A DNA stretch of 64,000 nt from positions 1 through 64,000 of the forward strand of contig NZ_JAKILU010000003.1 of assembly GCF_023283485.1 (NCBI RefSeq), in the 5' to 3' direction. Numbering within the stretch: the stretch's first letter is position 1; every line of letters begins with the position of its first letter. A program made the position numbers and the translations under genes. Origin of the DNA: Shewanella glacialipiscicola. GTDB taxonomy: Bacteria > Pseudomonadota > Gammaproteobacteria > Enterobacterales > Shewanellaceae. Positions 44,756 through 54,042 of the stretch are shown piece after piece. The notes below the pieces were generated by a model, which saw only the letters and a list, made by a program, of their open reading frames with translations, made no database searches and was not told the origin of the DNA.

Positions 44756-46138
44756 ATGCAACAAATGACCAATATCCTGTTGAGTAAAACAGGAAATGCT
44801 GCGGCCAACTCCGCGAAGATATCTTCACGAGAGTCTAATAATGAAGACTTTTTATCTACACTCTCTTCCGTTACTGCTAACTCGAATGCTGTTTTGTCAT
44901 CTAAAAAAATATCGGTCAATCTAGATGAGTCTTCGCAGGTTACATCTAAAGATAAATCGGCAGACGAAGATAAATTAACGGATAGTGACGATGTTAGCCT
45001 CATTTTTGCTCAAATCGGTATGGCAAATGACATGAAGAAAACGGCAGCAGAGGGAGATTTGTTGCCGTTAGCGTTTTTAAACACTGAAGGTGAAGCTGCA
45101 ATAATTGATGTTGAAACGGTAATTTCTGATGATCAAAATATTAATGAGTCACTGGCGTTATCAGCAGATCCTTCATTGATATCACCATTAGGCACCAATG
45201 CGCTTGCTGATACCCAGAATATAAGTGATGTAATCGATGACTCGATGACATTAAGCAATGAAGATGCGAAAAACCAGTCAGTGGCAACAAATATCAGTAG
45301 TGCTATTGATAAGTCTCAAGACAATCTGATTAATCAAGTCACTATCGCTAAACCAATGGCTAATGACTCGGCACTTACTGGTCTCAAATCCGCTAATAGC
45401 ACTACATCGGCAAATACTTTTGAGTTTGATACCTTAGGTTCTCCCGTTGCATCTGAGGTATCCAAAACGGAGACGGGAGCAAAAAAATCTCTTGATGCGG
45501 ATATGAATACTGATGCAGCGGCAAATTTATTACTTAAAGATGCTAAATTGACCGTTGCTATGGAGACTCCACGAGACGGCAATTCCATGGACGATGACAG
45601 TGCTTTCTCAGATCTTAAGCCTACATCATCAACCCAGGGATTATCACTTTCGCAGTTGAGCCGCCAAGAAACTGTGCCAGTACAATTGTCCTTACGCCAA
45701 GGTGTTGAACAGCAGAATCAAATGCAAGAGATGATTCAACGGTTTTCACCCGTCATGAGGCAGCAGTTGATTACTATGGTAAGCCAAGGTATTCAACACG
45801 CCGAGATCCGACTCGATCCGCCAGAATTAGGCCATATGCTGGTGAAAATACAAGTACATGGCGATCAAACCCAAGTGCAGTTTCATGTGACTCAGTCACA
45901 AACACGCGATTTGGTTGAACAAGCCATGCCAAGACTACGTGAATTATTACAAGAACAAGGTATGCAATTAGCTGACAGTCATGTTTCCCAAGGGGACCAA
46001 GGCCAACGTCGAGAAGGTGGTTTTGGCGATGGAGACGGTTCAAATCATACTGATGTGGATGAAATCTCAGCAGAAGAACTTAATTTAGTGTTAAATCAAA
46101 CCACGAGTATAAATTCAGGTATAGATTATTACGCTTAA
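44756..46138 (+). CDS. fliK: Hook-length control protein FliK
   Basis: A 460-residue exported molecular ruler that stops hook growth and switches FlhB to late substrates. ATG 44756 with GGGAG upstream. Residues about 1-310 are low-complexity, Ser/Thr/Asp/Asn-rich and disordered; the C-terminal Flg_hook domain (about 320-420) has IQHAEIRLDPPELGHMLVKI followed by HGDQTQVQFHVTQSQTRDLV. Only the C-terminal domain is recognisable by sequence. Confidence 0.93.
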   Translation: MQQMTNILLSKTGNAAANSAKISSRESNNEDFLSTLSSVTANSNAVLSSKKISVNLDESSQVTSKDKSADEDKLTDSDDVSLIFAQIGMANDMKKTAAEGDLLPLAFLNTEGEAAIIDVETVISDDQNINESLALSADPSLISPLGTNALADTQNISDVIDDSMTLSNEDAKNQSVATNISSAIDKSQDNLINQVTIAKPMANDSALTGLKSANSTTSANTFEFDTLGSPVASEVSKTETGAKKSLDADMNTDAAANLLLKDAKLTVAMETPRDGNSMDDDSAFSDLKPTSSTQGLSLSQLSRQETVPVQLSLRQGVEQQNQMQEMIQRFSPVMRQQLITMVSQGIQHAEIRLDPPELGHMLVKIQVHGDQTQVQFHVTQSQTRDLVEQAMPRLRELLQEQGMQLADSHVSQGDQGQRREGGFGDGDGSNHTDVDEISAEELNLVLNQTTSINSGIDYYA

Positions 46139-46177
46139 GCAGGTAACCTATAGCGATGACTCGCACTAATAATGTAG

Positions 46178-46207
46178 TTACGTTTTGATAAAGATAGTAA
46201 AACGTAA
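46178..46207 (+). terminator. AT-rich hairpin after fliK
   Basis: A 9-bp stem (TTACGTTTT / AAAACGTAA) with a 12-nt loop lies in the 101-nt fliK-fliL gap. It is AT-rich and no T-run follows, so at most it attenuates transcription between fliK and fliL. Confidence 0.35.
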
Positions 46208-46239
46208 TACGTTTTCGCCTAAATTGAAGAGAATAGTGA

Positions 46240-46758
46240 ATGCCTAAGGAAGAATCGTTAGAGCTGGAAAGCACTGAAAAATCGAAAAGCAAGAAAAAAC
46301 TCTTTATCTTCGTAGGCGCGGGACTTGTTGTTCTGTTGATTATCGCTGCCGTATTATGGTTTTTTCTAGGAAGCAGTTCAGAAGATGTGACCATTCCCGA
46401 AGAGGGTGCTGTACAAACAGAAGTGCCAAGTGGGGCAGGGGTTGCCGCTTATGTTCCTATGCCACGTCCCTTTTTATTCAATCTTCCCGGTTCAGATAGA
46501 GCCCGCTTAGTTGAGATTAAGGTTCAACTTATGGTACGCGGAACTGAAGATGAAGTGCTGACACAAAAACACATTCCGTTAATTGAAGATGCACTGTTGA
46601 CTACGTTTAGTAGTTCCAACGTTCAGAGGCTCAGTACGCAAGCGGGTAAAGATGAATTACGCCAGCTAGCACTTTTGAGTGTGCAAAATACCCTGCAGTC
46701 AGTGACGGGGCGTAAAGTGGTCGAAAAAGTATTATTCACCGGCTTTGTTATGCAGTAA
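46240..46758 (+). CDS. fliL: Flagellar basal-body-associated protein FliL
   Basis: A 172-residue single-pass inner-membrane protein. A charged N-terminus is followed by a helix (about 24-45; LFIFVGAGLVVLLIIAAVLW) and a periplasmic stomatin-like domain (RPFLFNLPGSDRARLVEIKV; ending VVEKVLFTGFVMQ). FliL rings surround the stator and increase torque. It begins the fliLMNOPQR run. Confidence 0.95.
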   Translation: MPKEESLELESTEKSKSKKKLFIFVGAGLVVLLIIAAVLWFFLGSSSEDVTIPEEGAVQTEVPSGAGVAAYVPMPRPFLFNLPGSDRARLVEIKVQLMVRGTEDEVLTQKHIPLIEDALLTTFSSSNVQRLSTQAGKDELRQLALLSVQNTLQSVTGRKVVEKVLFTGFVMQ

Positions 46759-46807
46759 CAACTGTACTGTCAGTCGGTAAGAAATCTAAAGAGGCGAAGG
46801 CAATATA

Positions 46808-47836
46808 GTGAGTGATTTATTAAGCCAAGACGAAATTGATGCGCTTTTACACGGAGTCGATGACGTCGATGACGATGAAGATGACCTCTCCCCTGAGGAT
46901 GCACGGTCCTATGATTTCTCTTCGCAAGATCGAATAGTACGTGGGCGTATGCCCACGTTGGAAATCGTTAATGAGCGTTTTGCCCGTCACTTACGGATCA
47001 GTATGTTCAATATGATGCGTCGTGCTGCTGAAGTCTCCATTAACGGCGTACAAATGCTCAAATTTGGAGAGTACGTTCATACACTATTCGTTCCTACAAG
47101 CTTAAACATGGTGCGTTTTAGCCCACTAAAAGGGACTGCGCTTATTACTATGGAAGCGCGATTAGTGTTTATTCTCGTCGACAACTTTTTTGGTGGTGAT
47201 GGACGTTTCCATGCAAAAATTGAAGGTCGAGAATTCACGCCGACAGAGAGACGAATTGTACAATTATTACTGAAGATTATTTTTGAAGATTATAAAGAAG
47301 CTTGGGCGCCAGTAATGGATGTCGAGTTCGATTATTTGGACTCAGAAGTTAATCCAGCCATGGCAAACATCGTCAGTCCTACAGAAGTAGTGGTCATCAA
47401 TTCATTCCATATTGAAGTCGATGGCGGCGGGGGGGATTTTCATATAACCATGCCCTACTCTATGATTGAGCCCATTCGAGAGTTACTCGATGCGGGGGTA
47501 CAGAGTGATAAACAAGATACTGACATGCGTTGGTCGCAAGCGCTACACGATGAAATAATGGATGTGAAGGTCGGATTTGATGCCAACATTGTTGAACATG
47601 AAGTGACTCTTAAGGATGTGATGAATTTTAAAGCGGGTGATATTATTCCAATTGAGTTACCAGAATATATCATGATGAGAATCGAAGACTTACCAACGTA
47701 CCGTTGTAAAATGGGGCGTTCTAGAGATAATCTAGCTCTTAAGATTTGTGAAAAAATCCCGCGTCCAGAAACCGTCAAATCCGAGTTGCAATTAGTGACA
47801 CGAAAAAATAAAACTCGCGATATATCAGAATTATAG
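46808..47836 (+). CDS. fliM: Flagellar motor switch protein FliM
   Basis: A 342-residue C-ring protein. It starts at GTG 46808. The N-terminal CheY-binding peptide LLSQDEIDALLHGV is followed by an acidic linker (DDVDDDEDD), the CheC-like middle domain, and the C-terminal SpoA domain. It receives phospho-CheY and passes the switch signal to FliG. fliN follows after 11 nt. Confidence 0.97.
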   Translation: MSDLLSQDEIDALLHGVDDVDDDEDDLSPEDARSYDFSSQDRIVRGRMPTLEIVNERFARHLRISMFNMMRRAAEVSINGVQMLKFGEYVHTLFVPTSLNMVRFSPLKGTALITMEARLVFILVDNFFGGDGRFHAKIEGREFTPTERRIVQLLLKIIFEDYKEAWAPVMDVEFDYLDSEVNPAMANIVSPTEVVVINSFHIEVDGGGGDFHITMPYSMIEPIRELLDAGVQSDKQDTDMRWSQALHDEIMDVKVGFDANIVEHEVTLKDVMNFKAGDIIPIELPEYIMMRIEDLPTYRCKMGRSRDNLALKICEKIPRPETVKSELQLVTRKNKTRDISEL

Positions 47837-47847
47837 GGTGAAGTAAG

Positions 47848-48228
47848 ATGAGCACAGAAGATAACGATGATTGGGCTGCAGCAATGGCAGAACAAGCACT
47901 AGAAGAAGCTAACGCAATTAAGCTTGATGAGCTGGTAGATGATTCAAGGCCGATTAGTCAAGCTGAGGCAGCAAAGCTTGATACGATTTTAGATATTCCC
48001 GTGACTATTTCGATGGAAGTGGGCCGTAGTTATATCAGCATTCGTAATCTATTGCAGTTGAATCAAGGTTCTGTAGTCGAGCTAGATAGGGTTGCCGGTG
48101 AGCCACTGGATGTGATGGTCAACGGAACATTGATTGCTCATGGTGAAGTGGTCGTGGTAAACGATAAATTTGGTATTCGCTTAACCGATGTTATCAGCCA
48201 GACTGAGCGCATTAAAAAGCTTAAATAA
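47848..48228 (+). CDS. fliN: Flagellar motor switch protein FliN
   Basis: A 126-residue C-ring protein: an acidic N-terminal extension (about 1-45) and a C-terminal SpoA domain (ILDIPVTISMEVGRSYISIR; ELDRVAGEPLDVMVNGTLIA). It forms the base of the C-ring with FliM and docks FliH. Confidence 0.97.
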   Translation: MSTEDNDDWAAAMAEQALEEANAIKLDELVDDSRPISQAEAAKLDTILDIPVTISMEVGRSYISIRNLLQLNQGSVVELDRVAGEPLDVMVNGTLIAHGEVVVVNDKFGIRLTDVISQTERIKKLK

Positions 48229-48258
48229 TAGTGAAGATAAATCAAGTTGGATTTTTTG

Positions 48259-48687
48259 ATGAATACATCGGTAATACTGAGTTTAGCCGTAGCCTCGCAG
48301 GCTGAAGGAGCTAGCTTACTGGCAGATAACACGCCAAATACTACTAATATCGCTAATTCTGCTGCATCATTACATGAGCCTTCGCAGATAGCGACCTTAG
48401 CGAGTATGTTAGGTGGCTTAATTGTTGTTTTGTTATTAATTTTTACTCTAGCGTATTTATTAAGACGTTTTAATCTTGTTCCTGCCAATAATAGTGTTTT
48501 AAAAACGCTTGCCGTGACGTCTCTTGGACAAAAAGAGCGGATAGTGTTGGTGCAACTGGGGGCACAACAATATTTAATTGGTGTTAGTGCACAGCAGGTC
48601 AATTTGATAGATAAGCTGGCTGAGCCAATCCACATCGAGTCAGACTCTTTTGCGAGTCGGCTACGTCAGGCGAAATCAAAACAATGA
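48259..48687 (+). CDS. fliO: Flagellar export apparatus assembly protein FliO
   Basis: A 142-residue membrane protein that aids assembly of the FliP ring. ATG 48259 is preferred over a TTG at 48247, although the Shine-Dalgarno sequence is weak. One membrane helix (about 54-76; [20 protein letters not shown]) is followed by a cytoplasmic domain ([20 protein letters not shown]). It overlaps fliP by 4 nt. Confidence 0.92.
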   Translation: MNTSVILSLAVASQAEGASLLADNTPNTTNIANSAASLHEPSQIATLASMLGGLIVVLLLIFTLAYLLRRFNLVPANNSVLKTLAVTSLGQKERIVLVQLGAQQYLIGVSAQQVNLIDKLAEPIHIESDSFASRLRQAKSKQ

Positions 48688-49430
48688 CAACACGTATTCT
48701 GGCGTTAGTTGGGTTCATCATTTTGCTCTTTATGCCATCGGCATGGGCTGCTGATGGTGTTTTACCCGCAGTGACTGTCACAACGGGGCCAGACGGTTCA
48801 ACCGAATACTCGGTTACCATGCAGATTTTACTGCTGATGACATCGCTAAGCTTTTTACCCGCGATGCTGATTATGTTGACCTCTTTCACGCGGATTATCA
48901 TTGTCCTCTCTATTTTGCGTCAAGCCATTGGTTTACAACAAACGCCTTCTAATCAGGTCTTAATTGGTATGAGTTTGTTTATGACCTTTTTTATTATGGC
49001 GCCCGTGTTTGACCGAATTTATGACGAAGGTGTAAAGCCCTATATCGAAGAGCAGTTAACGTTACAGCAAGCATTCGATAAAGGTAAAGAACCCATTAGG
49101 GCGTTCATGTTAGGCCAAGTCAGAACGACGGATTTAAAAACGTTCATTGAAATTTCTGGTTATCAAGGGATTAAGTCCCCTGAAGAAGCACCTATGAGTG
49201 TGCTTATTCCTGCATTTATAACCAGTGAGCTAAAAACTGCTTTTCAAATTGGTTTTATGCTCTTTGTACCGTTTTTGGTATTAGATCTTGTGGTTGCGAG
49301 TATTCTGATGGCCATGGGTATGATGATGCTTTCTCCTATGATTGTGTCTCTGCCGTTTAAGATAATGCTATTTGTTCTCGTTGATGGTTGGAGCTTAGTC
49401 CTTGGGACATTAGCCAATAGTTTCGGGTAG
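48684..49430 (+). CDS. fliP: Flagellar export gate protein FliP
   Basis: A 248-residue core gate protein with a cleavable signal peptide ([17 protein letters not shown]) and four membrane helices. Family motifs: [40 protein letters not shown] and the C-terminal [14 protein letters not shown]. FliP5-FliQ4-FliR1 form the helical export channel. Confidence 0.98.
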   Translation: MTTRILALVGFIILLFMPSAWAADGVLPAVTVTTGPDGSTEYSVTMQILLLMTSLSFLPAMLIMLTSFTRIIIVLSILRQAIGLQQTPSNQVLIGMSLFMTFFIMAPVFDRIYDEGVKPYIEEQLTLQQAFDKGKEPIRAFMLGQVRTTDLKTFIEISGYQGIKSPEEAPMSVLIPAFITSELKTAFQIGFMLFVPFLVLDLVVASILMAMGMMMLSPMIVSLPFKIMLFVLVDGWSLVLGTLANSFG

Positions 49431-49446
49431 CCAAAGGGAAATACGC

Positions 49447-49716
49447 ATGAGTCCAGAAGCCCTAATTGATATTTTTCGCGAGGCACTCGCCGTTATTGTA
49501 ATGATGGTGTCGGCTATTGTGCTACCGGGACTCGGCATTGGGCTTATCGTTGCTGTATTCCAAGCTGCGACATCAATTAACGAGCAAACCTTAAGTTTCT
49601 TACCTCGATTATTAGTTACTCTGTTCGGTTTAATGTTTATGGGGCATTGGTTGGTTCAAACCCTAATGGACTTTTTTATCGAGATGGTTAATCGCATTCC
49701 GCAAGTGATAGGCTAA
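49447..49716 (+). CDS. fliQ: Flagellar export gate protein FliQ
   Basis: An 89-residue protein with two membrane helices, the standard size. It begins MSPEALIDIFREALAVIVMM and contains GLGIGLIVAVFQAATSINEQ and LSFLPRLLVTLFGLMFMGHW. It lies between fliP and fliR as usual. Confidence 0.98.
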   Translation: MSPEALIDIFREALAVIVMMVSAIVLPGLGIGLIVAVFQAATSINEQTLSFLPRLLVTLFGLMFMGHWLVQTLMDFFIEMVNRIPQVIG

Positions 49717-49720
49717 TAAA

Positions 49721-50518
49721 ATGGAGGTGTTGCTCGATACCATAACCCAAACCATTGCAGCGTATATTTGGCCCTTATTTCGGGTGGCGAGTATGCTGAT
49801 GGTGATGGTGGTATTTGGCGCTGCAACCACACCTGCCCGTGTGCGTTTATTATTAGCCATGGCGATTACCTTCTCTATTGCTCCTATTCTTCCTCCTGTT
49901 GAGAACGTCGAATTATTCTCTTTAGCAGCTGTATTTATTACGGCTCAGCAAATTATTATTGGTGTCGCTATGGGGTTTGTTACTCAGATGGTGATGCAAG
50001 TATTTGTATTAACAGGGCAGATTATCGGTATGCAAACTAGTTTAGGCTTTGCCTCTATGGTTGATCCTGGGTCTGGGCAGCAAACACCTGTCATTGGTAA
50101 CTTTTTTCTATTGCTTGCGACGTTGATTTTCTTAGCCGTCGATGGCCATCTGTTAATGATCCGTATGTTGGTCGCAAGTTTTGAAACGCTACCTATTTCC
50201 AATCAAGGTTTAACTCTTACCAGCTATCGGGCATTAGCTGACTGGGGTTCGTATATGTTTGGCGCAGCGTTAACTATGTCGATATCGGCAATCATTGCCT
50301 TATTATTAGTGAACTTGTCCTTTGGTGTGATGACTCGCGCCGCGCCGCAATTAAATATTTTCTCTATTGGTTTTCCGATCACTATGATCGGCGGGCTATT
50401 TATTCTGTGGTTAACCTTAACGCCTGTCATGGCCCATTTTGACGAGGTTTGGTCTACCGCTCAGCTTTTGCTCTGCAATATGCTCAGTTTGCAATGTAAC
50501 GCCGATGGCCTTATCTGA
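49721..50518 (+). CDS. fliR: Flagellar export gate protein FliR
   Basis: A 265-residue membrane protein with about six hydrophobic segments. Motifs include FVLTGQIIGMQTSLGFASMV then DPGSGQQTPVIGNFF. One copy completes the FliPQR gate. flhB starts 18 nt later. Confidence 0.97.
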   Translation: MEVLLDTITQTIAAYIWPLFRVASMLMVMVVFGAATTPARVRLLLAMAITFSIAPILPPVENVELFSLAAVFITAQQIIIGVAMGFVTQMVMQVFVLTGQIIGMQTSLGFASMVDPGSGQQTPVIGNFFLLLATLIFLAVDGHLLMIRMLVASFETLPISNQGLTLTSYRALADWGSYMFGAALTMSISAIIALLLVNLSFGVMTRAAPQLNIFSIGFPITMIGGLFILWLTLTPVMAHFDEVWSTAQLLLCNMLSLQCNADGLI

Positions 50519-50536
50519 TGATATTAGGAGCTGCAA

Positions 50537-51667
50537 ATGGCTGAAGAATCAAGTGGCGAACGTAGTGAGGAACCCACAGGGAGGCGTCTAGAACAGGCGC
50601 GGGAAAAAGGCCAGATTGCTCGCTCAAAAGAACTGGGAACTGCGGCAGTATTAATTTCGGCTGCCAGTGGCTTTTATATGTTGGGCCCAAGTCTAGCCAT
50701 CAGCTTAGTTCGGGTGTTTGAAACCGTATTTACCATGGATAGGGCGCAAATTTTTGATACAAATGAAATGTTCAATGTATGGGGCGTGGTTGCAAGCGAA
50801 ATAGCCTGGCCTATGGCTAAAATTATGTTATTGATTGTTGTTGTTGCATTTATCGGGAATATTTTACTCGGAGGAATTAATTTTTCGACTAAGGCAATGA
50901 TGCCTAAAGCCAGTAAAATGAGCCCTATAGCGGGTTTTAAACGTATGTTTGGTGTGCAAGCATTAGTTGAACTGACTAAAGGTATTGCTAAGTTTTCCGT
51001 CGTGGCTTTTTCTGCATATTTTTTATTAAGTTACTATTTTAACGATATTATGTTGTTGTCTAGTGACCATCTTCCGGGCAACGTTTACCATGCTTTAGAT
51101 TTACTGATTTGGATGTTTATTCTGTTATGTTCTTCGATTTTATTTATTGTTGTTATTGATGTGCCATTCCAAATTTGGAATCACAACAAACAGCTTAAAA
51201 TGACCAAGCAAGAAGTCAAGGATGAATATAAAGATACCGAAGGTAAGCCTGAGGTTAAAGGACGAGTTCGACAAATGCAGCGTGAATTAGCGCAACGACG
51301 CATGATGGCTGAAGTGCCGAATGCCGATGTTATTGTGGTCAACCCTGAGCATTTTGCTGTTGCTATTAAATATGATGTGAAGCGTTCAGCAGCCCCTTTT
51401 GTGATTGCTAAAGGTGTTGATGATGTTGCCTTTAAAATCCGCGAAATTGCGCGTTCACATGATATAACCATTGTTTCTGCGCCGCCGCTTGCTAGAGCAA
51501 TTTACCATACCACTAAGATAGATCAGCAAATTCCTGAAGGCTTATTTACCGCGGTTGCACAGATTTTGGCTTATGTATTCCAGTTACGACAGTATCAGAA
51601 AGGCCGTGGCCGTAAACCTATCCCTATTCCGCTTAATCAGCCTATTCCTGATGAATTAAAATATTAA
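50537..51667 (+). CDS. flhB: Flagellar export switch protein FlhB
   Basis: A 376-residue protein with four membrane helices (about 30-210) and a cytoplasmic autocleaving domain. The N-terminus EESSGERSEEPTGRRLEQAR is typical. The cleavage motif, usually NPTH, reads NPEH here (Asn269-Pro270, same numbering as Salmonella), so the scissile Asn-Pro is kept while Thr is Glu. Cleavage lets FliK switch export from hook to filament proteins. Last gene before a 264-nt gap. Confidence 0.96.
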   Translation: MAEESSGERSEEPTGRRLEQAREKGQIARSKELGTAAVLISAASGFYMLGPSLAISLVRVFETVFTMDRAQIFDTNEMFNVWGVVASEIAWPMAKIMLLIVVVAFIGNILLGGINFSTKAMMPKASKMSPIAGFKRMFGVQALVELTKGIAKFSVVAFSAYFLLSYYFNDIMLLSSDHLPGNVYHALDLLIWMFILLCSSILFIVVIDVPFQIWNHNKQLKMTKQEVKDEYKDTEGKPEVKGRVRQMQRELAQRRMMAEVPNADVIVVNPEHFAVAIKYDVKRSAAPFVIAKGVDDVAFKIREIARSHDITIVSAPPLARAIYHTTKIDQQIPEGLFTAVAQILAYVFQLRQYQKGRGRKPIPIPLNQPIPDELKY

Positions 51668-51691
51668 TTTTTTGAAGTGAATAGCGCAAAT

Positions 51692-51710
51692 AACTCACAG
51701 TGTGTGAGTT
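51692..51710 (+). terminator. Hairpin after flhB
   Basis: A perfect 8-bp stem (AACTCACA / TGTGAGTT) with a 3-nt loop lies 25 nt past flhB. No T-run follows, so termination strength is doubtful. The remaining gap to flhA holds a sigma-54 promoter. Confidence 0.45.
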
Positions 51711-51877
51711 GTAACACTCAAGATGTCGATAGCGTTACCAATACTTAAGCCCTTATGTGTCGTATGACTCTCCGCACTGTTTTTAAAGCTATTTCTGCGG
51801 GCCTACCCATCTATTTTTGCCGATAATTTAGTCTGTCAGTTATGTTTATATCAATTTCAACTCGGTCGGTGTTTTTG

Positions 51878-51894
51878 TTGGCTCATTTTTTGCT
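51878..51894 (+). promoter_or_regulatory. Sigma-54 promoter for flhA and downstream genes
   Basis: TTGGCTC-ATTTT-TTGCT with GG-N10-GC spacing lies 38 nt before flhA. It probably starts the flhAFG-fliA transcript and possibly the chemotaxis genes. Confidence 0.85.
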
Positions 51895-51931
51895 TTTCGA
51901 TTGTTACATGTCAAAATTTTGGTTATAGCGA

Positions 51932-54031
51932 ATGGATGTTAAAGCGACTCTTGGTCAAGTAAAACAAATGAAACTGAGTTCATTCAAAGGCATTGGTACG
52001 CCTTTGATTGTCCTTGCTTCATTAGCCATGATTGTGCTGCCCATTCCGCCATTTTTACTCGATATACTCTTCTCTTTTAATATTGCACTCGCACTTATCG
52101 TCTTACTCGTAGCTATTTATACCGATAGACCGTTAGATTTTGCTGCTTTTCCGACAGTGCTATTAGTTGCAACTCTATTACGCCTTGCGTTAAACGTAGC
52201 CTCAACCCGAGTGGTATTACTCGAAGGTCATAATGGTGGTGATGCGGCAGGTAAGGTTATCGAAGCCTTCGGGTCTGTCGTGATTGGTGGTAACTATGCA
52301 GTTGGTTTAGTCGTATTTATTATCCTCATTATTATTAACTTTGCCGTTGTCACTAAAGGTGCAGGTCGTATTGCTGAAGTGAGTGCACGCTTTACCTTGG
52401 ATGCTATGCCTGGTAAACAAATGGCAATTGACGCCGACTTAAACGCTGGTACCTTAAACCAAGAACAAGCGAGAATTCGCCGGGCAGAAGTGACCCGTGA
52501 AGCCGACTTTTACGGTGCGATGGACGGTGCTTCAAAATTTGTAAAAGGTGATGCAATCGCTGGGATCATGATTCTTGTGATCAATATTTTAGGTGGTTTT
52601 ATTATCGGGATTGTGCAGCATGATTTGAGCTTCACTGAAGCCGTCGAAATTTATACTTTGTTGACGATTGGTGATGGACTCGTCGCACAAATACCGGGCC
52701 TTTTACTCTCTATTGCCGCGGCACTAATGGTTACCCGTCAAAATGAATCCGGCGATATGGGTCAAATGATGATGAGTCAGATGTTTGACAGTCATAAGTC
52801 ATTGGGTATCGCTGCAGGGGTACTGTTTGTCATGGGAATTGTCCCAGGTATGCCACATATGGCATTTTTAAGCTTCTCGGTGTTAACGGCGTGTGCTGCA
52901 TATTTTGTCTATAAGCGAAATGAGACTAAACGCGTTGTCGCTTTAGAACAGGTCAAATCAGGCCCCATTGAAAGACAAAATTCAGAGCCGAAGGAACTGG
53001 GTTGGGATGATGTACATCATGTTGATACTATAGGTCTTGAGGTTGGCTATCGTCTTATACCGCTAGTCGATAAAGCACAGGGTGGCGAGTTACTTAGCCG
53101 CATCAAAGGTGTGCGTAAAAAACTCTCTCAAGAATTGGGTTTCTTGGTCCCTGCAGTGCATATTCGTGACAATTTAGATTTATCTCCTAATGCCTATCGC
53201 ATTACGTTAATGGGAGTTGTCGTAGGAGAAGCTGATATTCGCCATGACTGCGAATTAGCCATCAACCCTGGTCAAGTGTATGGAAAACTGGATGGTATCG
53301 AAACGCGCGATCCAGCATTTGGTTTAGAGGCGGTGTGGATCGCGCCAGAATTGCGTGAGCATGCACAAACATTAGGTTATACCGTAGTCGATGCCGCAAC
53401 GGTTGTAGCAACCCATATTAGTCAATTGCTAACAAATAATGCTGCTAAGTTACTCGGCTATGAAGAAGTACAACAACTGATGGATATGCTTGCAAAACAC
53501 TCACCTAAACTTGTTGATGGCTTTATCCCCGACATTATGCCGTTAGGACATGTCGTAAAAGTGATGCAAAACCTATTAAATGAAGGTGTTTCGGTCAGAG
53601 ACTTGCGCACAATAGTACAAACTTTGTTAGAATACGGCACCAAGAGTAATGATACGGAAGTGTTAACTGCTGCAGTGCGTATAGCATTGAAACGCATGAT
53701 AGTTCAGGAGATATCAGGGCCAGAGCTAGAAATCCCCGTCATAACGTTGGCGCCAGAGTTGGAACAGATGTTGCATCAGTCAATGCAAGCAACAGGTGGA
53801 GATGGTCCAAATATCGAACCTGGTCTTGCAGAGCGTATGCAGCAGTCACTTGCTGATGCTGCTCAGAAGCAAGAAATGGTCGGACAACCCGCCATATTGT
53901 TGACGTCAGGTATGTTACGCGCGACGCTGTCACGCTTTGTTAAACATACTATTCCTAATCTGAGAGTCATTTCTTACCAAGAAATACCTGATGAGAAGCA
54001 AATACGTATTGTATCTGCAGTGGGTCAGTAG
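51932..54031 (+). CDS. flhA: Flagellar export gate protein FlhA
   Basis: A 699-residue export protein: eight membrane helices in the first half (about 18-330), including the FHIPEP-region signature (FAAFPTVLLVATLLRLALNV, ASTRVVLLEG), and a cytoplasmic nonameric domain (about 365-699) that docks chaperone-cargo complexes. DGAMDGASKFVKGDAIAGI-like sequence (here GAMDGASKFVKGDAIAGIMI) is also conserved. It is first in the flhAFG-fliA run. The Shine-Dalgarno sequence is weak. Confidence 0.97.
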   Translation: MDVKATLGQVKQMKLSSFKGIGTPLIVLASLAMIVLPIPPFLLDILFSFNIALALIVLLVAIYTDRPLDFAAFPTVLLVATLLRLALNVASTRVVLLEGHNGGDAAGKVIEAFGSVVIGGNYAVGLVVFIILIIINFAVVTKGAGRIAEVSARFTLDAMPGKQMAIDADLNAGTLNQEQARIRRAEVTREADFYGAMDGASKFVKGDAIAGIMILVINILGGFIIGIVQHDLSFTEAVEIYTLLTIGDGLVAQIPGLLLSIAAALMVTRQNESGDMGQMMMSQMFDSHKSLGIAAGVLFVMGIVPGMPHMAFLSFSVLTACAAYFVYKRNETKRVVALEQVKSGPIERQNSEPKELGWDDVHHVDTIGLEVGYRLIPLVDKAQGGELLSRIKGVRKKLSQELGFLVPAVHIRDNLDLSPNAYRITLMGVVVGEADIRHDCELAINPGQVYGKLDGIETRDPAFGLEAVWIAPELREHAQTLGYTVVDAATVVATHISQLLTNNAAKLLGYEEVQQLMDMLAKHSPKLVDGFIPDIMPLGHVVKVMQNLLNEGVSVRDLRTIVQTLLEYGTKSNDTEVLTAAVRIALKRMIVQEISGPELEIPVITLAPELEQMLHQSMQATGGDGPNIEPGLAERMQQSLADAAQKQEMVGQPAILLTSGMLRATLSRFVKHTIPNLRVISYQEIPDEKQIRIVSAVGQ

Positions 54032-54042
54032 AGGACGCATAA

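Noticed and set aside
51819-51826. GCCGATAA, a perfect sigma-28 -10 box, upstream of flhA
   Set aside because: No TAAA lies 15 nt upstream; the nearest is 31 nt away. A good sigma-54 promoter lies closer to flhA.
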